This document shows, piece by piece, positions 61,001-64,000 of a DNA stretch of 64,000 bases. The stretch is from Pampus argenteus (lineage: Eukaryota; Chordata; Actinopteri; Scombriformes; Stromateidae): the NCBI GenBank assembly GCA_036937835.1, contig CM072870.1:16091501-16155500 (forward strand). The letters run 5' to 3'. The notes under the pieces are model-generated. The model did no database searches. It saw only the letters and a program-made list of their open reading frames with translations, and had not been told where the DNA came from. Positions within the stretch are counted from its first letter, which is position 1. Every line of letters starts with the position of its first letter. The position numbers and the translations under genes are program-made.

Positions 61001-63646
61001 GAACATGCAGCAGGCATCCAGGTGCAGTAGTTTTAAAATGATGAAACTGAGAACTGAGACTGAGAATTGTTGACATACTCTACATGATCCCTTTTAAATG
61101 CCATCAGAAACTACTGGTTGGTTATTTTGTGCTCTACAACATCAGACTGTTAATGCAAATATTAACATCAGCCTGATGATCAACACAGGACTGTTCGAGT
61201 CTAGTATCTGGCAGTGATTTGTGTTGTGTTTTCATGGTAGAAGTGTGTATCTGTGTGTGGGTTTTATCGCTTTTGTTTTAGTTTAACTATTTCGTGTACA
61301 CATCAATGTGTTTCTGCTTATAGAAGGTCGCTCTGCTACACACATAAGGAAACCTGACCCTGGTGCAAAAATGTGAAAATAATATAGACATTAAATCTTA
61401 AGGTTTTCTTCTGTTGAGCTCTTTTCTTTTGCTGATGAGTCACAGTCCTTTTTTTTTTTGCCATTGCTGGCATGCAATTGTTTTCTTAGCAAAGATAGAA
61501 GGTGGTTAGATAACCATCACACTCAGTCCATGTCCGACCATGTGACAAACAATGGATTAAAAAGAATTAATTTTCAAAATCCTGCAAAAAAGTTTTTTTT
61601 TTCTTTTATAAAATTTCTGATTGAAACTGTGGATGAATTAGAATGACTCAGACATTTGTTCAATTGAGGGTTTTTGTTTGATCCGCCTCCATTTCTTGTG
61701 ACGTTCATTAAACTTTTTGTTCTTCGCGTCTTTCTTACTGGAAGGTACATTGTATTAAAAAAAAAAAAAATTGCAAAAAGAGTAAGCATAAGAATCATAA
61801 AATGAATCAAACCATATCATGATATTTTTTTGTATATGTTTAGCGGTGAGCTACATCCCTGAGAAAGTAGTGGCGCGACCGGGGGAGAACGTAACAGTTT
61901 ATTGTGTATTCAACGACCACAGCATCAATGCCAGCATGGCTATGTGGATGCTCAACTTTGAACAGCCGCTTCATCACAGCCAGTACCACCCAGTCAACCA
62001 GTGGGTAAGAATAACTGTCCTTCCAGGGCTTTGCTCTATTTCCTAGGAATATTTCCAAATAGTTAAATGACTTCTCTGTGTATTTTTTAGAAATGTACCG
62101 TCTGTGTAAATAAGTTAATAAATCTTATTTTGTTTTTTTCCCTACACCAGGTCAGCCAGATCACAGTGCGTCCTTCAGAGGCTCGGATGTATGACCTGCT
62201 GCGATGCACACAGGAGTGGACCATCCCTTACAGCCAGATCTATGTAGAAGGTGAGCTTTGTTGCACCAATAGCAGCAAAATGCTGGACAATTGTCACATG
62301 TCCAGTTAGAAGATAACACATATTATTTACAGTTTAAGAAATGTGTGAACTATTCTAGCAATGCATTTCACTTCTGATGTTTGCTCGAAGTCGAAGTAGA
62401 AGAGCGTATCATCATGTGATCCACAATAATCACAGTGCGTCTCAGGTGAAGTTTTTTTTTTTTTTTTTTCCTAAAACTGTTTTTTTCTGTGTATTTCAGG
62501 AGCATCCATTGATATAAATTGTGTAACCAATGGCGATATCGATGCTATGGACTGTAGCTGGAAGAACACACAGTGGACTAAACCCAAATTCCGATCCAGG
62601 TAAAGCGAGAACAGTGGCTATTTCCTTTTGATAAACCGCATTCAAATGTATCCACAAGCTGCAGCATTGTTAGTAAAGCCTCAGATCAAAACCCAGCACA
62701 GAAAAGCAGGAAGTAAGTGAACACAGTGTATCAGGCGACACAGTCATTAAAACACATGGGACATACTTGTCGTATGCAGTGTGGAATAATACCTGGAAGT
62801 TTATTTTAAGCAGTATATTGTTTGTCAATGTCATCAGTATTTCTGAGAGCTCCACACTTTAAAAAGTGAAGACAAAACCCATGGGTGGAATTATGTTGTG
62901 TATTTTGACATGTAGCTCCTGTGTAGCACCACAAATGACTTTCTTCACTTAAGTTCTGAAGTATTACTATTTAAAGGGTAATTCCCATTTTTTGATTTAT
63001 GTAATGTTTATTTGTGTATGGATATAGCATGCCACATACCAAAGCATGCAGTGCCCATTCCTAGTTGGAAGTGATAACATTGCTTTCACCAAGTAACTTG
63101 CCCGAGACGCGGGAAGGTGGCAACATGATGAGGCAAGAAACTTCAGATGCTCGTTTTAAACATTAGTTAAACCTATTTTCAAAACAAAGAGAAAGCCTGC
63201 TGTCCATCTGCACATTTTTTTCCCTGTGCAATGAGGGACATTTCTTCTTGTGTTCACTTTTGTTTTCTCCTGCAAATAAGGTTGTTCTGAATCTGATAAC
63301 TGATAGCTGATAGAAATATTGGTACACATCTGCAACACTTTACCTTTCTGGTATGAGAACTGTGCTGATCAGATTGTGTTAAGTGAAGAGAAAAGGAAGA
63401 GAAATGAGATGAGGGCATTTTTTCGCTTCAGGTGGGCTGATCTGCCATGTGATGTAATGGAGGAAAGAGAGAGAACGGGTGAGAAAGTGGGAGAGATGGG
63501 ACCTGTTTGCCCTCCGGTCAAATCCAAGCATAAAATCTGCACCATCCAGCCCCTGAGGATGAACTGCTACAAGCTGTGGCTGGAGGTGCCATCCCATCTG
63601 GGCCCCATCAGGTCCAAACCCGTCTACCTGTCACCCATAGATCATG
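52052..63646 (+). CDS. lepr: Leptin receptor, 5' part (N terminus to start of second cytokine module), continues past the window
   Basis: Single-pass class I cytokine receptor for leptin, signalling through JAK2/STAT3 in mammals. Eleven coding exons join with matching phases into 494 open codons. Order: signal peptide (ends about residue 23); Cys-rich N-terminal domain (exons 4-5); first cytokine-receptor module (exons 6-8) with VKPSPPVNLSHI and WSDWS at residues 290-294; Ig-like domain (exons 9-10, start VSYIPEKVVARPGENVTVYC); and the start of the second, leptin-binding module (exons 11-12, INCVTNGDIDAMDCSWKN). The rest of the extracellular region, the membrane segment and the JAK2 box lie beyond the right edge. 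Position right after dnajc6 agrees with vertebrate synteny. Start choice is uncertain between the ATG at 52052 and an in-frame ATG split by the next intron. Confidence 0.92.
52564..52616 (+). CDS. lepr: lepr exon 3 (signal peptide)
   Basis: Follows CTACAG and ends TCCTATG|GTGAGT. It encodes VRSVMWSFLMHIILVSYG, a clear signal peptide. Phase 2 in, phase 1 out. Confidence 0.8.
53597..53824 (+). CDS. lepr: lepr exon 4 (N-terminal domain)
   Basis: Follows GAGCAG and ends TTTGGCG|GTAAAA. It begins ALCLEPEGGASFQAGALDLP and contains DELCCDS and NLPHYPHCK. Exon position and phase (1 to 1) fit; similarity to mammals is weak here. Confidence 0.8.
53825..55910 (+). other. lepr: lepr intron 4
   Basis: AT-rich, 2.1 kb. 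No gene or clear repeat was recognised. Confidence 0.7.
55911..56040 (+). CDS. lepr: lepr exon 5 (N-terminal domain)
   Basis: Follows TCGTCAG and ends CGTCTGTT|GTGAGT. It encodes TCLDMLCRIDDHWENLSCDL, which aligns with the mammalian IDANWNIQCWL region. Phase 1 in, phase 2 out. Confidence 0.88.
56369..56705 (+). repeat. Interspersed repeat R1, second copy (lepr intron 5)
   Basis: Same ordered blocks and orientation as 4760-5140, with a more complete 5' part (agctgctacgaacgaat, gattattttctcgattaatt). A short fragment (agggctgcaactgattattctc) is at 44219-44240. Confidence 0.7.
57105..57295 (+). CDS. lepr: lepr exon 6 (first cytokine module)
   Basis: Follows TTCCAG and ends CGATCTG|GTAAGA. It encodes NPVVCEAKESFTCSLALNA and ends PPILLRVPARS, the first FnIII-like half of the module. 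Phase 2 in, phase 1 out. Confidence 0.9.
57296..59225 (+). other. lepr: lepr intron 6
   Basis: AT-rich, 1.9 kb, with a (GT)n microsatellite at 58322-58344. No gene was recognised. Confidence 0.7.
58322..58344. repeat. (GT)n microsatellite
   Basis: Uninterrupted GT dinucleotides. Confidence 0.95.
59226..59374 (+). CDS. lepr: lepr exon 7 (first cytokine module, second half)
   Basis: Follows GCTACAG and ends TGGCAG|GTAAAT. It encodes VKPSPPVNLSHIQTIEAELI and LRYEVRYSSNATHPAWQ. Phase 1 in, phase 0 out. Confidence 0.95.
60226..60367 (+). CDS. lepr: lepr exon 8 (WSXWS)
   Basis: Follows TCTTCAG and ends CTGGACA|GTAAGC. It encodes LLDLKPRLNYTIQVHCSSLD and the WSDWS box typical of class I cytokine receptors. 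Phase 0 in, phase 1 out. Confidence 0.96.
60368..61843 (+). other. lepr: lepr intron 8
   Basis: AT-rich, 1.5 kb, with several poly-T runs. No gene was recognised. Confidence 0.7.
61844..62004 (+). CDS. lepr: lepr exon 9 (Ig-like domain)
   Basis: Follows GTTTAG and ends CAGTGG|GTAAGA. It encodes VSYIPEKVVARPGENVTVYC and MAMWMLNFEQPLHHSQYH, the Ig-like domain needed for receptor activation. Phase 1 in, phase 0 out. Confidence 0.95.
62151..62250 (+). CDS. lepr: lepr exon 10 (Ig-like domain end)
   Basis: Follows CACCAG and ends GTAGAAG|GTGAGC. It encodes VSQITVRPSEARMYDLLRCT and ends SQIYVE. Phase 0 in, phase 1 out. Confidence 0.94.
62500..62599 (+). CDS. lepr: lepr exon 11 (second cytokine module start)
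   Basis: Follows TTTCAG and ends CGATCCAG|GTAAAG. It encodes ASIDINCVTNGDIDAMDCSW, with the paired Cys and Trp of a cytokine-receptor D1 fold. Phase 1 in, phase 2 out. Confidence 0.94.
62600..63431 (+). other. lepr: lepr intron 11
   Basis: AT-rich, 0.8 kb, no gene. A short segment near 63060-63115 (gtaacttgcccgagacgcggg) is locally CpG-rich but unexplained. Confidence 0.65.
63432..63646 (+). CDS. lepr: lepr exon 12 (second cytokine module, leptin-binding region)
   Basis: Follows GCTTCAG and ends GATCATG|GTGAGA. It encodes WADLPCDVMEERERTGEKVG, CTIQPLRMNCYKLWLEVPSH and ends VYLSPIDH. Phase 2 in, phase 1 out. It is the last exon in the window. Confidence 0.94.
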
Positions 63647-64000
63647 GTGAGAAAGATGAATTTGCAAAAGAAAGAAAGAATGACTCACTTGTATTTAACA
63701 GTCCTTCAATGCTCATATCAATCTAATAAACTGAGAAGAAATGTGAATGCTTCAGCATAAAGGTTTTGTTTAAGCAGTTAAGTAACAATATGTCAATATT
63801 TGACAGTATAAAAATGTACCAATAACTACGATCATATTGTCAGATATGATATAAGAAACATTTTTGTCAGGATTTAGATTTACAGTCAGGACTTTAACCT
63901 GTCCTGTAAACTTTGCATTCCCACAGTAATATTTGTATGTTATCCAGCATTGATCTTCCACAACAGCTGTCAGACTAACAAGGTCTAATGTCCTGCTGTC
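63647..64000 (+). other. lepr: Start of lepr intron 12, no further exon
   Basis: Begins GTGAGA and is AT-rich to the right edge. The next exon lies outside the window. Confidence 0.75.

Noticed and set aside
1..64000. CRISPR arrays, operons, bacterial-type regulatory sites and tRNA or rRNA genes
   Set aside because: The window is animal nuclear DNA. The direct repeats seen are microsatellites or interspersed repeats, and no cloverleaf or rRNA-like sequence was recognised by eye.

Overview
This window is vertebrate nuclear DNA, almost certainly from a spiny-rayed (percomorph) teleost fish. The signs are intron-split genes with GT/AG junctions, long AT-rich introns, many microsatellites, fish-type interspersed repeats, and two genes that are neighbours across vertebrates: dnajc6 (auxilin) followed by lepr (leptin receptor), both on the + strand. 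I found the exons by reading for splice sites with compatible phases and for protein similarity to the mammalian proteins as I know them. No database was searched.

Layout. 1-5.7 kb is upstream sequence dominated by a 1.52-kb tandem duplication (889-2411 and 2412-3948), which carries a duplicated CpG-rich, promoter-like block and ends in a LINE-like 3' tail. 5.75-34.0 kb is dnajc6: 19 coding exons joining to an open 978-codon frame, with a candidate poly(A) signal near 33,994. 34.0-49.2 kb is intergenic, with repeats, a decayed LINE reverse-transcriptase fragment and hairpins but no recognisable gene. 49.3 kb to the window end is the 5' part of lepr: a probable noncoding first exon and 11 coding exons covering the signal peptide, N-terminal domain, first cytokine-receptor module (with WSDWS), Ig-like domain and the start of the second cytokine-receptor module. 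lepr runs off the right edge.

The most remarkable element is an intact 414-codon retroviral envelope gene (29363-30607, - strand) lying antisense inside the last intron of dnajc6. It has a signal peptide, a CXXC in the surface subunit, an RXXR cleavage site, a gammaretrovirus-type LQNR...CX6CC region and a membrane anchor. No LTR, gag or pol is visible beside it. This matches percomORF, the envelope gene reported as conserved for over 100 My within an intron of a host gene in spiny-rayed fishes (Henzy et al. 2017, from memory). It is therefore probably described already, but it is the element here under the most interesting selection.

Functionally, auxilin recruits Hsc70 to uncoat clathrin vesicles and the leptin receptor is a class I cytokine receptor. 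Their adjacency is ancestral synteny, not a pathway. Other points of interest are the sharp identity step in the 5' tandem duplication, a lepr start region with a 4-codon uORF overlapping the first ATG and a second ATG split by an intron, altered P-loop residues in auxilin, several perfect hairpins, and the lack of a visible leprot exon between the two genes.
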